Assembly: GCA_025356695.1 (NCBI GenBank)
Contig: JANXSE010000297.1
Location: 1-18,221, forward strand
From: Betaproteobacteria bacterium
GTDB taxonomy: Bacteria; Pseudomonadota; Gammaproteobacteria; Burkholderiales; SG8-41
Reading direction: 5' to 3'
DNA length: 18,221 bases
The position numbers and the translations under genes were made by a program. Positions within the stretch are counted from its first letter, which is position 1. Each line of letters opens with the position of its first letter. This document shows, piece after piece, positions 1 to 7,914 of this stretch. The notes under the pieces are model-generated. The model saw nothing but the letters and a program-made list of their open reading frames with translations. It searched no databases and had not been told where the DNA came from.

Positions 1-1
1 G

Positions 2-1159
2 GAAATCATGTCGGCCGGCCTGCCGATGAAGGTGCTGGTGCAGACCGACGACATACTCGAAGAAGCCACACTCGGCGGCGACGCGCATCTCGCCTTCGGT
101 CTGCGCAGCAAGCAACTGGCGAACATGGCGATCGGGCTCAACGACGTCTACGTGCTGCAGGCAACCGCCTCGCACCTCTACCAGTTCCGCGAGCGGATAC
201 TTAAGGGGCTGAATTTCGCGGGCCCGGCGTTGTTCAGCGTGTTTTCCGGCGCCGGCGCCAAGGCGCGCGATCTGCCGCCTTATCTGGTGGCCGCGGCCGC
301 CATGGAGTCACGCGCCTTCCCCGCATTCACATTCGACCCGTCGGCGGGGGCAAACTGGGCGGCGCGCTTTTATCTTGAGGCGAATTCACAGGTCGAAGCC
401 GACTGGCCGCTGCAGCGTTTCGAATACGAGGACGAGAACCAGCAGCGCGTGGCGGAAAACGTCGCTTTCACGGTGATCGATTTTGTCGCCGCCGACCAGC
501 GTTATGCCAGGCATTTTTCGGCGGTGCCGCGGTCGCAGTGGGGCGGCAAACTCGCGTCGGTCAGCGACTGCCTCGGCCGCGAACTCAAGGGCATGCCGGA
601 TCAACTGCCCTGCGTGCTGATGGTCGATCGCGGCAATCTGCTGCAGAAACTGGTCGTCGACGACAAACTGATGCGCGCAGCCCTGCGCTGCCGCGATGCC
701 TGGCACAGCCTGCAGGAACTCGGCGGCATCCACAATTCGCACGCCGAGCGACTGCTCGCGCGCGAGCGTAAAGTCTGGGAAGAACAGCAGCAGGAGGTCG
801 CCGGGCGCGCACAGCCTGGCGCAGTCGCGGTCACAGCCGCAACAACGCCGGCCGCTGCAGTGGCGGCGGTCGAGGCCGCGCCCGCCGTTGCCGAGGAACC
901 GGCGCGTTCGCCCGACGAGACTTATATTGAAACCGAGCGTTGCACGACCTGCAACGAATGCACGACGATCAACGGCAAGCTGTTCATGTACAACGAAAGC
1001 AAGCAGGCCTATATCGCCGACGTCAACGCCGGCACTTTCCGCCAGCTTGTCGAGGCGGCGGAGAGCTGCCCGGTCGCCATCATCCATCCGGGCAAACCGC
1101 GCAATGCGGGCGAGGCCGGGCTCGACGAACTGCTCAAACGCGCCGAATCGTTTCCGTAA
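2..1159 (+). CDS. 2-oxoacid:ferredoxin oxidoreductase-like protein, C-terminal part with ferredoxin module (5' truncated)
   Basis: The frame is open to the left edge, so the true start lies outside and the internal ATG at 8 is probably not the start. The first ~100 visible residues resemble the end of the thiamine-diphosphate domain of pyruvate:ferredoxin oxidoreductases: a 'GLPMKVLVQTDD' strand, a 'KQLANMAIGLNDVYV' helix/strand and a 'GPALFSVFSGA' strand where NifJ has its 'GPSLIIAYSPC' element. An Ala/Pro-rich linker follows (about residues 265-300, counted from the ATG at 8). A single-cluster ferredoxin module closes the protein: Cys312, Cys315, Cys318 (CxxCxxC) and Cys354 followed by Pro. 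By family knowledge such proteins oxidatively decarboxylate a 2-oxoacid and reduce ferredoxin in the cytosol. The substrate is unknown, and the catalytic core is not visible. It converges on the HupE-like gene 45 bp away. Confidence 0.75.
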   Translation, partial: EIMSAGLPMKVLVQTDDILEEATLGGDAHLAFGLRSKQLANMAIGLNDVYVLQATASHLYQFRERILKGLNFAGPALFSVFSGAGAKARDLPPYLVAAAAMESRAFPAFTFDPSAGANWAARFYLEANSQVEADWPLQRFEYEDENQQRVAENVAFTVIDFVAADQRYARHFSAVPRSQWGGKLASVSDCLGRELKGMPDQLPCVLMVDRGNLLQKLVVDDKLMRAALRCRDAWHSLQELGGIHNSHAERLLARERKVWEEQQQEVAGRAQPGAVAVTAATTPAAAVAAVEAAPAVAEEPARSPDETYIETERCTTCNECTTINGKLFMYNESKQAYIADVNAGTFRQLVEAAESCPVAIIHPGKPRNAGEAGLDELLKRAESFP

Positions 1160-1186
1160 TCTGCCGCGCCGTCGATGGATGTGGTA

Positions 1187-1218
1187 CGCCGCTGCCGGCG
1201 CGCATTACGGCAGCGGCG
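1187..1218. terminator. Possible hairpin between convergent genes
   Basis: There is an 11-bp perfect inverted repeat (CGCCGCTGCCG at 1187-1197, CGGCAGCGGCG at 1208-1218) with a 10-nt loop. It lies 28 bp after the ferredoxin-module gene, and its loop contains the stop codon of the HupE-like gene (1205-1207). No T-tract follows on either strand, so intrinsic termination is doubtful. It may instead be a chance product of GC-rich sequence. Confidence 0.3.
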
Positions 1219-2590
1219 CGCGTTCGTCCGGCGCAGTGTCGCGCCGCGCCGCATCCTGCGGCAGGTAACGCCGCAGCCAGCCATTGGCGAGCCACAGCAG
1301 CGCCACCAGCACCAGTGCCGCCATCGCCCAGCGCAGCAGGCCCGCCAGTGCGGCGGCGTCCGGCGCCGGCCACGGAAATTGCGCGAGCGTGTCGGCGCGT
1401 TCGAGCATCCAGTGCCATCCGGTATGCGCGACCAGTACCGAGAGAATGATGGTGCCGATGCGCCCGGCCACCGCGTAACGGAACAACAGCGCCAGCGCCG
1501 GCAGCAGCATGGCGAGCACCGCCAGCTGGCCGAGTTCGACGCCGAGGTTGAACGACAGGAGAGAGGTCAGCAGATGACTGCCGGCAAATTGCAGCGTATC
1601 GCGCAGCGCGAATGAAAAACCGAAACCGTGGATGAGGCCGAAGCCGAAGGCGATCATCCAGCGCCGCGTCAGGCTGCCGCCGATGATGTTTTCGATTGCC
1701 ATGTAGACGATCGACACCGCGATCAGCATCTCGACCAGCGGCGGAAACCACAAGGCATCGGGCGCGTAGCCGAAGGCCGAAGCGATCAGCGTGACCGAAT
1801 GGGCGACGGTGAAGGCGGTGACGATCAGCACCAGCGGGCCGAAGCGCCGGAACGGAATCACCAGGCAGAAAATGAACAGCAGATGATCGATGCCGTCCAT
1901 GATGTGTTTGAAGCCTTCAACGACGAAACGCGCCGCCGCCTGGTGCCAGCGCGGATCGAGACGCAGCAGGCCCTGGTCGCCGTGCAGTTCGTAGGCGCGC
2001 ACACTGCCGTCGGGTGGCAGATAACGCAGTGAGGTGACGACGCTGCGGCCGAGGCGCGCGAACCCGGGGTTGATCGAGAATTCAGCAGTGTCGGCACGGA
2101 TCGGATATTCGAACAACACGTCGAGCAGGCCCTGGCTCCAGATGAAATCCATGGCCGGCGGCAGCGGCGCGCCGGTGACGTGCGCGAGTGCTTCTTCGAA
2201 CGAAGTAAAAGAACGGTCCGACGGCAGCGAGGCGCGCACCGCGACGAGCTGCGGAGCGCCGCTGCGGGTTTTACCCTCGACGATTTCGATGTTGTCGGCG
2301 AACCACAGCAGGGCGGCGGTGCGCAGCGCCGGTTCGGCGCGCGCGAGGTCGAGCAGTCCGACGCCGCGGCGCGGGAACTCGACCTCCTGCATGGCCTGCA
2401 GCGGCACGCGCAGCAAAAGCTGCAGGCGTTCGCCGGCCGGTTTGACGAACAGTTGCACTGTGACGTCGGCGGGAATTTCATGCGCGCGCGCCGCCGGCGA
2501 CGACAGCGTCGCGACGGCGAGCAGCGTCGCCGTCATCGCGTATTGCAGTGCGGCAACCGTGCTTTTGAAGAGCGTAGGAGTTTTTTTCAC
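1205..2590 (-). CDS. HupE/UreJ-family membrane protein (putative Ni/Co or other metal transporter)
   Basis: 461 residues from a GTG start at 2590. This start gives a good signal peptide (KK, then a hydrophobic stretch) with likely cleavage at ARA-HE after residue 36. The mature protein would then begin with His37, as is common for metal-handling proteins. Residues ~37-225 form a soluble, probably periplasmic domain. From ~229 there are about six to seven membrane segments carrying the family's His motifs: GIDHLLF (His236), TVAHSVTL (His264), GLIHGFGFS (His321) and AHTGWHW (His389/His393). This is the long HupE/UreJ_2 architecture. HupE/UreJ proteins are nickel/cobalt permeases linked to hydrogenase or urease, but no such enzyme is visible here, so the metal is inferred only. 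The Shine-Dalgarno is weak (an AGG ~5 nt upstream). It is divergent from the NHL gene. Confidence 0.85.
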   Translation of the reverse strand: MKKTPTLFKSTVAALQYAMTATLLAVATLSSPAARAHEIPADVTVQLFVKPAGERLQLLLRVPLQAMQEVEFPRRGVGLLDLARAEPALRTAALLWFADNIEIVEGKTRSGAPQLVAVRASLPSDRSFTSFEEALAHVTGAPLPPAMDFIWSQGLLDVLFEYPIRADTAEFSINPGFARLGRSVVTSLRYLPPDGSVRAYELHGDQGLLRLDPRWHQAAARFVVEGFKHIMDGIDHLLFIFCLVIPFRRFGPLVLIVTAFTVAHSVTLIASAFGYAPDALWFPPLVEMLIAVSIVYMAIENIIGGSLTRRWMIAFGFGLIHGFGFSFALRDTLQFAGSHLLTSLLSFNLGVELGQLAVLAMLLPALALLFRYAVAGRIGTIILSVLVAHTGWHWMLERADTLAQFPWPAPDAAALAGLLRWAMAALVLVALLWLANGWLRRYLPQDAARRDTAPDERAPLP

Positions 2591-2619
2591 GCGCCTAGGT
2601 TAGCGGGTTCGCGCGTGGC

Positions 2620-2649
2620 ATGACAAGAGAAAATGACTGCGCGTATACT
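2620..2649 (+). promoter_or_regulatory. Sigma-70-type promoter for the NHL/heme/selenoprotein operon
   Basis: The -35-like ATGACA is at 2620-2625, followed by an 18-bp spacer and the -10-like TATACT at 2644-2649; each hexamer matches consensus at 5 of 6 positions. The start of transcription would be near 2656, leaving a leader of roughly 105 nt before the ATG at 2764. The call rests on motif and placement only. Confidence 0.5.
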
Positions 2650-2654
2650 CGAAC

Positions 2655-2685
2655 CGGCGTCAAACCAGCGTCGATGCGGCGTCAA
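2655..2685 (+). repeat. Direct repeat CGGCGTCAA x2 at the predicted transcription start
   Basis: Two identical 9-mers, CGGCGTCAA at 2655-2663 and 2677-2685, are spaced 22 bp start to start, about two helical turns. They sit just downstream of the predicted -10 box. That placement would suit a regulator binding one DNA face, but no regulator gene is adjacent and the function is unproven. Confidence 0.4.
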
Positions 2686-2763
2686 TCCGTCGCACGCGGC
2701 GCAAAAAAAGACCGGGCAATCCGGCGGTGCACACAGCGGCCAATTCACCGGCAAGGGGAGAAC

Positions 2764-3957
2764 ATGAAAACCAAACAACGCAATGTTGTCGTCGGCGTAG
2801 CGTTTGCCGCCGTTATGATCGCGCTCGGTGTCGGTCAGGCGGTCGTGCAGAACAAGGCTGACGCGCAGGCGCGCACGGTACAGGCGCCGATGTTCGAAGT
2901 CGATCCCCTGTGGCCGAAGCCGCTGCCGAATCACTGGCTGCTCGGCTGGACCATCGGCATCTGGGTCGATGAGCAGGATCATGTCTGGGTCGTGCACCGC
3001 GGCGCCAGTGGTCTGCACGACAACGAGCGCGGCAACGAACTCAATCCGCCGATCGCCGAATGCTGCCGCACCGCGCCGCCGGTGCTTGAGTTCGACCAGG
3101 AGGGCAATCTGCTGCGCCACTGGGGCGGGCCGTCGAAAGACAAGGAATACGAATGGCCCGATTCGAACCACGGCGTGCACATCGATTACAAGGGCAATGT
3201 CTGGATTGGCGGCAACGGCGAAAAGGATTCGCACATCCTGAAGTTCACCAAGGACGGTAAGTTCCTGCTGCAGGTCGGTCGTTACAACAGCAACGCCGGC
3301 AGCAACAGTCTTGAACACTTCGGGCGCGTGGCGAAAATCTGGGTCGATCCGAAATCCAACGAGGCCTACGTTGCCGACGGCTACAAGAACAAACGCGTCG
3401 CCGTGCTCGATGCCGACACCGGCAAGATGAAGCGTTACTGGGGCGCCTACGGCAACAAACCCGACGATACGCCGCTCGCCAAGTACGATCCGAAGGCGCC
3501 GCCGGCGCAGCAGTTCCGCAATCCGGTGCATTGCGTCGAGCGCAGCAACGACGGTTTCATCTATGTGTGCGACCGCCAGGGCGACCGCGTGCAGGTGTTC
3601 ACGCCCGAGGGCAAGTTCGTCAAGGAGCAGTTTTACGCGAAAGACACGCTGGCCTCCGGTTCGGCCTGGGACGTGGCGTTCTCGAAAGACCCGCAGCAGC
3701 GCTTCATGTTCCTCGCCGACGGCCAGAACGAAAAAGTGCGCATCATCCTGCGCGAAACGCTCGAAGAGATTTCCAGTTTCGGCGACGGCGGCCGCCAGCC
3801 CGGCCAGTTCTACGGCGTGCACAGCATCGCCAGCGATTCGAAGGGCAACCTGTATACGACCGAAACCTATGAAGGCAAACGTATCCAGCGTTTCGTCTAC
3901 AAGGGGGTGGGCGCGGTGCGCGCCGGTCCGCAGGGCGTGTTGTGGCCGAAGAAATAG
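2764..3957 (+). CDS. Secreted NHL-repeat six-bladed beta-propeller protein
   Basis: 397 residues. The ATG at 2764 is chosen because AGGGGAG sits just upstream and because it opens a signal sequence: basic MKTKQR, hydrophobic residues ~8-27, possible cleavage near ADA-QA (~34). The in-frame extension upstream to 2620 lacks such features and overlaps the promoter. The body shows repeated NHL/SMP-30-like blades with the pattern 'hydrophobic-D-x-x-G-N-hydrophobic' (VDEQDHVWVV, IDYKGNVWIGG, FTKDGKFLLQVG, FTPEGKFVKEQFY, SDSKGNLYTTE). Cys-Cys occurs in 'IAECCRTAPP'. NHL propellers are binding scaffolds, and some are hydrolases or lyases; no catalytic assignment is possible here. It is the first gene of an operon with the heme/propeller fusion (37 bp before the chosen start) and the selenoprotein gene. 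Confidence 0.85.
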   Translation: MKTKQRNVVVGVAFAAVMIALGVGQAVVQNKADAQARTVQAPMFEVDPLWPKPLPNHWLLGWTIGIWVDEQDHVWVVHRGASGLHDNERGNELNPPIAECCRTAPPVLEFDQEGNLLRHWGGPSKDKEYEWPDSNHGVHIDYKGNVWIGGNGEKDSHILKFTKDGKFLLQVGRYNSNAGSNSLEHFGRVAKIWVDPKSNEAYVADGYKNKRVAVLDADTGKMKRYWGAYGNKPDDTPLAKYDPKAPPAQQFRNPVHCVERSNDGFIYVCDRQGDRVQVFTPEGKFVKEQFYAKDTLASGSAWDVAFSKDPQQRFMFLADGQNEKVRIILRETLEEISSFGDGGRQPGQFYGVHSIASDSKGNLYTTETYEGKRIQRFVYKGVGAVRAGPQGVLWPKK

Positions 3958-3994
3958 TTTTCGCGCGTGTTTTAAACCAGACGAGGGCATGACG

Positions 3995-6127
3995 ATGATG
4001 AGATTGTTTGTGGCCGCCATTGCATTCGCACTGGCGGCGCCGGCCGCCCACGCGCAAAACGCGGCGAAAGCGGCGCCGCGCGCGACGGCGGAAATCAGCG
4101 GTGTCGTCACCAGTGCGCACGGCGCCGAGGCCGGCGTGTGGGTGATTGCGGAAACGACCGAACTGCCGACCAAGTTTGCCAAGATCGTCGTCACCGACGA
4201 GCGCGGACGCTATCTGATTCCGGAGTTGCCGAAGGTGAACTACAGCGTGTGGGTGCGCGGTTACGGGCTGGTCGATTCGCCGAAGGTGAAGGCGGCGGCC
4301 GGCAAAACGCTCAACCTCAAAGCCGTGCTCGCGCCCAACGACGCGGCGGCCGCCGAATATTATCCGGCGATCCACTGGTACTCGATGCTGAAGGTGCCGG
4401 AAAAAAGCGAATTTCCCGGCAAGGGCGTGCCTAACGGCCTGCCTGAACGGCTCGTAAGCCAGGCGCAATGGCTCGACATGGTGAAAACCAACGGCTGTTA
4501 CGCCTGCCACCAGATCGGCAACAAACTCACGCGCACGCTGCCGAAGGGCCTGGGTCCTTTCAATACGTCGGTCGAGGCGTGGACGCGTCGCGTCTTGTCC
4601 GGCCAGGCGATGACACAGATGGTGGATCGTCTGGGCAAGATGGATGCGCAGCGTGCGATCGGCTATTTTGCCGAATGGAGCGACCGCATCGCCGCGGGCG
4701 AATTGCCGAAGACACGGCCCGAGCGTCCGCAGGGTGTCGAGCGCAATGTCGTTGTCACCCTGTGGGACTGGGGCCGCCCCGACGCCTATCTGCACGACGA
4801 GATTTCCACCGACAAACGCAATCCGCTGATCAATGCCAACGGCCTGATCTACGGCTCGCCCGAGGACAGCACCGATTTCGTGCCGGTACTCGATCCGGTG
4901 CGTCACGTGGCGAGCGAAGTGAAGCATCCGGTGCGCGACCCGAACACGCCGACGTCAAAGAATGATCCGATGCTGCCCTCGCAATTCTGGGGCGCCAATC
5001 CACCGTGGGACAGCCAGACCGTCAATCACAATCTGATGTTCGACGAGCGTGGCCGCGTCTGGTTCACGCCGCGCGTGCGGCATCCGGACAATCCGGCGTT
5101 CTGCCGCAAAGGGTCGGAGCATCCGTCGGCGAAACTCTTTCCGATGGACCGCTCGGGGCGCCACGTTTCAATGTATGACCCGCAGACGAAAAAATTCGCG
5201 CTGATCAGCACCTGTTTTCCGACACATCATTTGCAATTTGCCGAAGACGCCGACCAGACGCTGTGGCTGTCGAGCGGCGGTGGCGGCAACGAGGTGATCG
5301 GCTGGGTCAACCGCAAGCTCTATGAAGAAACCGGCGATGAAGAAAAAGCGCAGGGCTGGTCGGCCTTTGTGCTCGATACCAACGGTAACGGCAAACGCGA
5401 CGACTACACCGAGCCCGGCAAGCCTGCGGATCCGGCAAAGGACCAGCGCATCGCCGTGAACATCTACGGCATTGCGGTCAATCCCAACGACGGTTCGGTG
5501 TGGGGCTCGGCGATTAATTATCCCGGTGCGATTGTGCGTTTCGCGCCTGGTGCGAATCCGCCGGCCACGTCGCTCAGCGAAATCTACCGCATCCCGTTCC
5601 CCGGTTATTCGCCGCGCGGCATGGATATCGACCGCGACGGCGTGGTGTGGGCGCCGCTGGCGAGCGGACATCTGGCGAGTTTCGATCGCCGCAAATGCAA
5701 AGGGCCGCTGAACGGGCCGACCGCCACCGGACAGCATTGCACCGAGGGCTGGACGCTGACGCCGTTTCCGGGCCCGCAACTCACCAACGTCACCGATTCG
5801 GGCAGCGCCGAGGCCAGCTACTACACTTGGGTCGATCAATTCGATACCGTCGGCCTTGGCCGCAACGTGCCGTTCGCCACCGGCAATGCCAATGAATCGC
5901 TGATGGCCTTCGTTGACGGGCGTTTCATTCAGTTCCGCGTGCCGTACCCGCGCGGTTTCTACGCCAAGGGCATGGATGGCCGCATCGACGATCCGAAGGC
6001 GGGCTGGAAGGGCCGCGGGTTGTGGACGACCTACGGCTCGCGCGCGCCCATGCATATGGAAGGCGGCAAGGGCACTTTGCCCAAGGTTGTAAAATTCCAG
6101 TTGCGGCCGGATCCGCTGGCGCGCTGA
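3995..6127 (+). CDS. Secreted fusion: carboxypeptidase-regulatory-like domain, single heme c site and Vgb/NHL-like propeller
   Basis: 710 residues from ATG 3995, preferred because GAGGG at 3983-3987 lies 7 nt upstream. ATG 3989 is in frame but too close to that site. A signal peptide (MMRLFVAAIAF... AHA-QN) leads to a beta-sandwich like carboxypeptidase-regulatory/CNA-B domains (about 30-110; 'TDERGRYLIPELP'). One c-type heme motif, CYACH (Cys168, Cys171, His172), follows in a small helical domain. From ~310 to the end there are streptogramin-lyase/NHL-like blades ('FDERGRVWFTP', 'MDIDRDGVVWAPL'), with an insert resembling a calcium loop ('DTNGNGKRDDYTE'). It is probably a periplasmic electron carrier or dehydrogenase partner; the substrate is unknown. 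The selenoprotein ATG comes 19 bp after its stop, so co-transcription is likely. Confidence 0.82.
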   Translation: MMRLFVAAIAFALAAPAAHAQNAAKAAPRATAEISGVVTSAHGAEAGVWVIAETTELPTKFAKIVVTDERGRYLIPELPKVNYSVWVRGYGLVDSPKVKAAAGKTLNLKAVLAPNDAAAAEYYPAIHWYSMLKVPEKSEFPGKGVPNGLPERLVSQAQWLDMVKTNGCYACHQIGNKLTRTLPKGLGPFNTSVEAWTRRVLSGQAMTQMVDRLGKMDAQRAIGYFAEWSDRIAAGELPKTRPERPQGVERNVVVTLWDWGRPDAYLHDEISTDKRNPLINANGLIYGSPEDSTDFVPVLDPVRHVASEVKHPVRDPNTPTSKNDPMLPSQFWGANPPWDSQTVNHNLMFDERGRVWFTPRVRHPDNPAFCRKGSEHPSAKLFPMDRSGRHVSMYDPQTKKFALISTCFPTHHLQFAEDADQTLWLSSGGGGNEVIGWVNRKLYEETGDEEKAQGWSAFVLDTNGNGKRDDYTEPGKPADPAKDQRIAVNIYGIAVNPNDGSVWGSAINYPGAIVRFAPGANPPATSLSEIYRIPFPGYSPRGMDIDRDGVVWAPLASGHLASFDRRKCKGPLNGPTATGQHCTEGWTLTPFPGPQLTNVTDSGSAEASYYTWVDQFDTVGLGRNVPFATGNANESLMAFVDGRFIQFRVPYPRGFYAKGMDGRIDDPKAGWKGRGLWTTYGSRAPMHMEGGKGTLPKVVKFQLRPDPLAR

Positions 6128-6146
6128 AACTTCGCAGAAAGCACAC

Positions 6147-7877
6147 ATGACACGCATCGAGTTTTACGATCCTTCGGGCGCGCTCGAAGTCACGCAGACA
6201 CACGCGCCGCGTCTTGATACGCTGGCCGGCAAACGCATCGGCTTCGTCAGCAACGAACAATGGCAGGCGTTCCGCACGCTGCCGCTGCTGAAAAAACTCT
6301 TCGAAGCCGATTTTCCCGGCATCGAAATGCTGCCGATCGATGCCTTCCCGCAGGGCAACGGCCTGATCGGCGAGGCAGATACTGCGCAGAAGGTCAAGGC
6401 CAGCGGGGTCGATGCCGTCATCATCGGCAACGCGGCCTGAGGGTCCTGCGCCACAGCGTGCGGCCGTGCAGCCGCACAAATCGAAATACTCGGCATCCCG
6501 ACGGTCACGCTGACGCGGACGGATTTCGTCGGCGTCATGAAAAACGCCATCAGCGGGCTGGGTCTGCCGCCGGAATCGGCGATGATCACCTTTCCGATCG
6601 AACTCTTTCTGCCCGGCAGCGACATCAGCGCGATCGAAACGCGCAAGCGCGAGTTCTATAACGGGCTCACGCAGTGGAAACCGGAACTCGCCCAATCTTC
6701 AGGCGATGAAGCGCCGCTGATTGCGGTCGAGGGCGCGAGCTACGAAGAAGCGCTTGAGCGCGCCAATCATCTGATGATTACCAACCTGTGGGGCGACGGC
6801 CTGCCGCTATGGCCGGCCACACCTGAACGCGTTGCGCGCATCCTGCGCGGCAGCGTATTGCCGCGCACCCATGTCATTGGCAAGTTTCCGCCGCGCGGCG
6901 GCGTGACGACGGTCGAGACCTGCGCAATTGCGCTGGCGATGGCCGGTGGCCGTGCCGAATATCTGCCGGTGCTGATTGCGGCGGTCGAAGCTTTTTTGCA
7001 ACCGGATGTGAATGCGGAGCAATTGCAGGCCGCCTCGGGCGGTGCTTACCCGGTGGTCATCGTCAACGGGCCGATCGCGAAACAGATTCGCTTGAACTCG
7101 GGCTTCGGTTGCCTCGGCCCCGATCCGCAGCGTCCGGCGGGGGCGAGCATCGGCCGTGCGCTGCGTTTGATCCAGCAGAACGTCGGCGGTGCGCTGCCGG
7201 GCATCGGCGCGATGGCCAATTACGGAAGCATGCGTTACACCAACATCGTGTTTGCCGAGGATGAAGACAATCTGCCCGCCGACTGGCCCACACACGGCAC
7301 GGAACGCCATGGTTTTGCGCGCGGCGTGAATTCAATTTCGCTGGCGTTTTCCAACAGCGCGACCAATATCCGCCGCCGCGGCGCGAAAAAAGAAACACCG
7401 GAGGAAGACACCATCCAGGGCATGCACCGCATGGCGGATTTCATGCGCACGCCCAACCTCACGAACCTGCTGGGCTATCAACACGGCACGCCGGGCATCC
7501 TGCTGATTCCTGGCGTCGTCGCCAACACGATGGCGCGCCTCGGCTGGAGCAAACTGAAGATGTGCGAATTTTTCTTTGAGCATTCGCGCATTCCGATGAA
7601 AGACCTGGTGCGCGCCGGCGGCCCGGCCTGGGTCGAGCAGGATCCCGATCCGAAAACGCGCGAGAGTCTCAAACTCGATCCGTGGCCGCTCACCGCGAGG
7701 GCGGAGAACTTTATCATCGTCGTCGCCGGCGGCGGGCACCCGACCAACAGCCACTGGCTGCAGGGCTACAGTCCGCGCGTCATCGGCCGTGAAATCCGTT
7801 TGCCGGAATGCTTCGACGATTTGCTGCGCGATGCCGACCACGATCTCGGTTGCGGCTCGGAAGCGTGCATGATCTGA
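6147..7877 (+). CDS. UGSC-family selenoprotein with in-frame TGA read as selenocysteine
   Basis: 576 residues if the TGA at 6438-6440 is decoded as Sec98. The reading frame is identical on both sides: 97 codons before, and an open frame from 6441 through 7877. Translation across it gives IIGNAA-U-GSC-ATACGRAAA, the Sec-Gly-Ser-Cys motif that names the UGSC (seleno)protein family; Cys101 is the CxxC-like partner and Cys105 is nearby. Residues ~20-175 form an alpha/beta UGSC module. Residues ~190-576 are a large conserved-looking domain I cannot name, ending in Cys569-x4-Cys574 two residues before the C-terminus. There is no signal peptide, so a cytosolic thiol/selenol redox role is likely. The ribosome-binding site is weak (AGAAAG). 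A standard caller would report two ORFs: a 97-residue protein and one starting at ATG 6537. Confidence 0.88.
6438..6440 (+). other. Selenocysteine codon (recoded TGA, residue 98)
   Basis: The TGA is in frame, at the first position of Sec-Gly-Ser-Cys, and followed by GGG TCC TGC. Coding continues in the same frame for 479 codons with protein-like sequence directly after it (ATACGRAAAQIEILGIPTVT). A nonsense mutation landing by chance exactly at the family's Sec position is unlikely. Confidence 0.85.
6458..6477 (+). promoter_or_regulatory. Bacterial SECIS-like stem-loop
   Basis: A perfect 7-bp stem, GTGCGGC (6458-6464) with GCCGCAC (6471-6477), closes a 6-nt apical loop CGTGCA. The loop starts 24 nt after the TGA, inside the roughly 16-37 nt range known for bacterial SECIS elements. 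It has G as its second base followed by T, matching the apical 'GU' contacted by SelB in E. coli fdhF. The element is entirely within the coding region, as expected in bacteria. Confidence 0.75.
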
Positions 7878-7914
7878 AACGGCTGATCGGTTCGGCGCTG
7901 ACGCCGGCAATTGC

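Noticed and set aside
2620..2763. Upstream N-terminal extension of the NHL protein
   Set aside because: It starts inside the predicted -35 box, and the ATG at 2764 has both a ribosome-binding site and a signal sequence.
2587..4194. 535-residue ORF on the minus strand
   Set aside because: It lies antisense to the NHL gene and the start of the heme/propeller gene. Its composition (His/Arg/Val-rich, no domain pattern) is that of a GC3-driven shadow frame.
5168..6157. 329-residue minus-strand ORF
   Set aside because: It is antisense to the propeller half of the heme fusion and shows no motifs, being Arg/Ala-rich shadow sequence.
6438..6440. TGA as a nonsense mutation or gene boundary (pseudogene or two genes)
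   Set aside because: Frame and protein-like sequence continue without change, the TGA falls exactly in Sec-Gly-Ser-Cys, and a SECIS-like hairpin follows at the right distance. ATG 6537 lies inside a conserved-looking module and lacks a ribosome-binding site.
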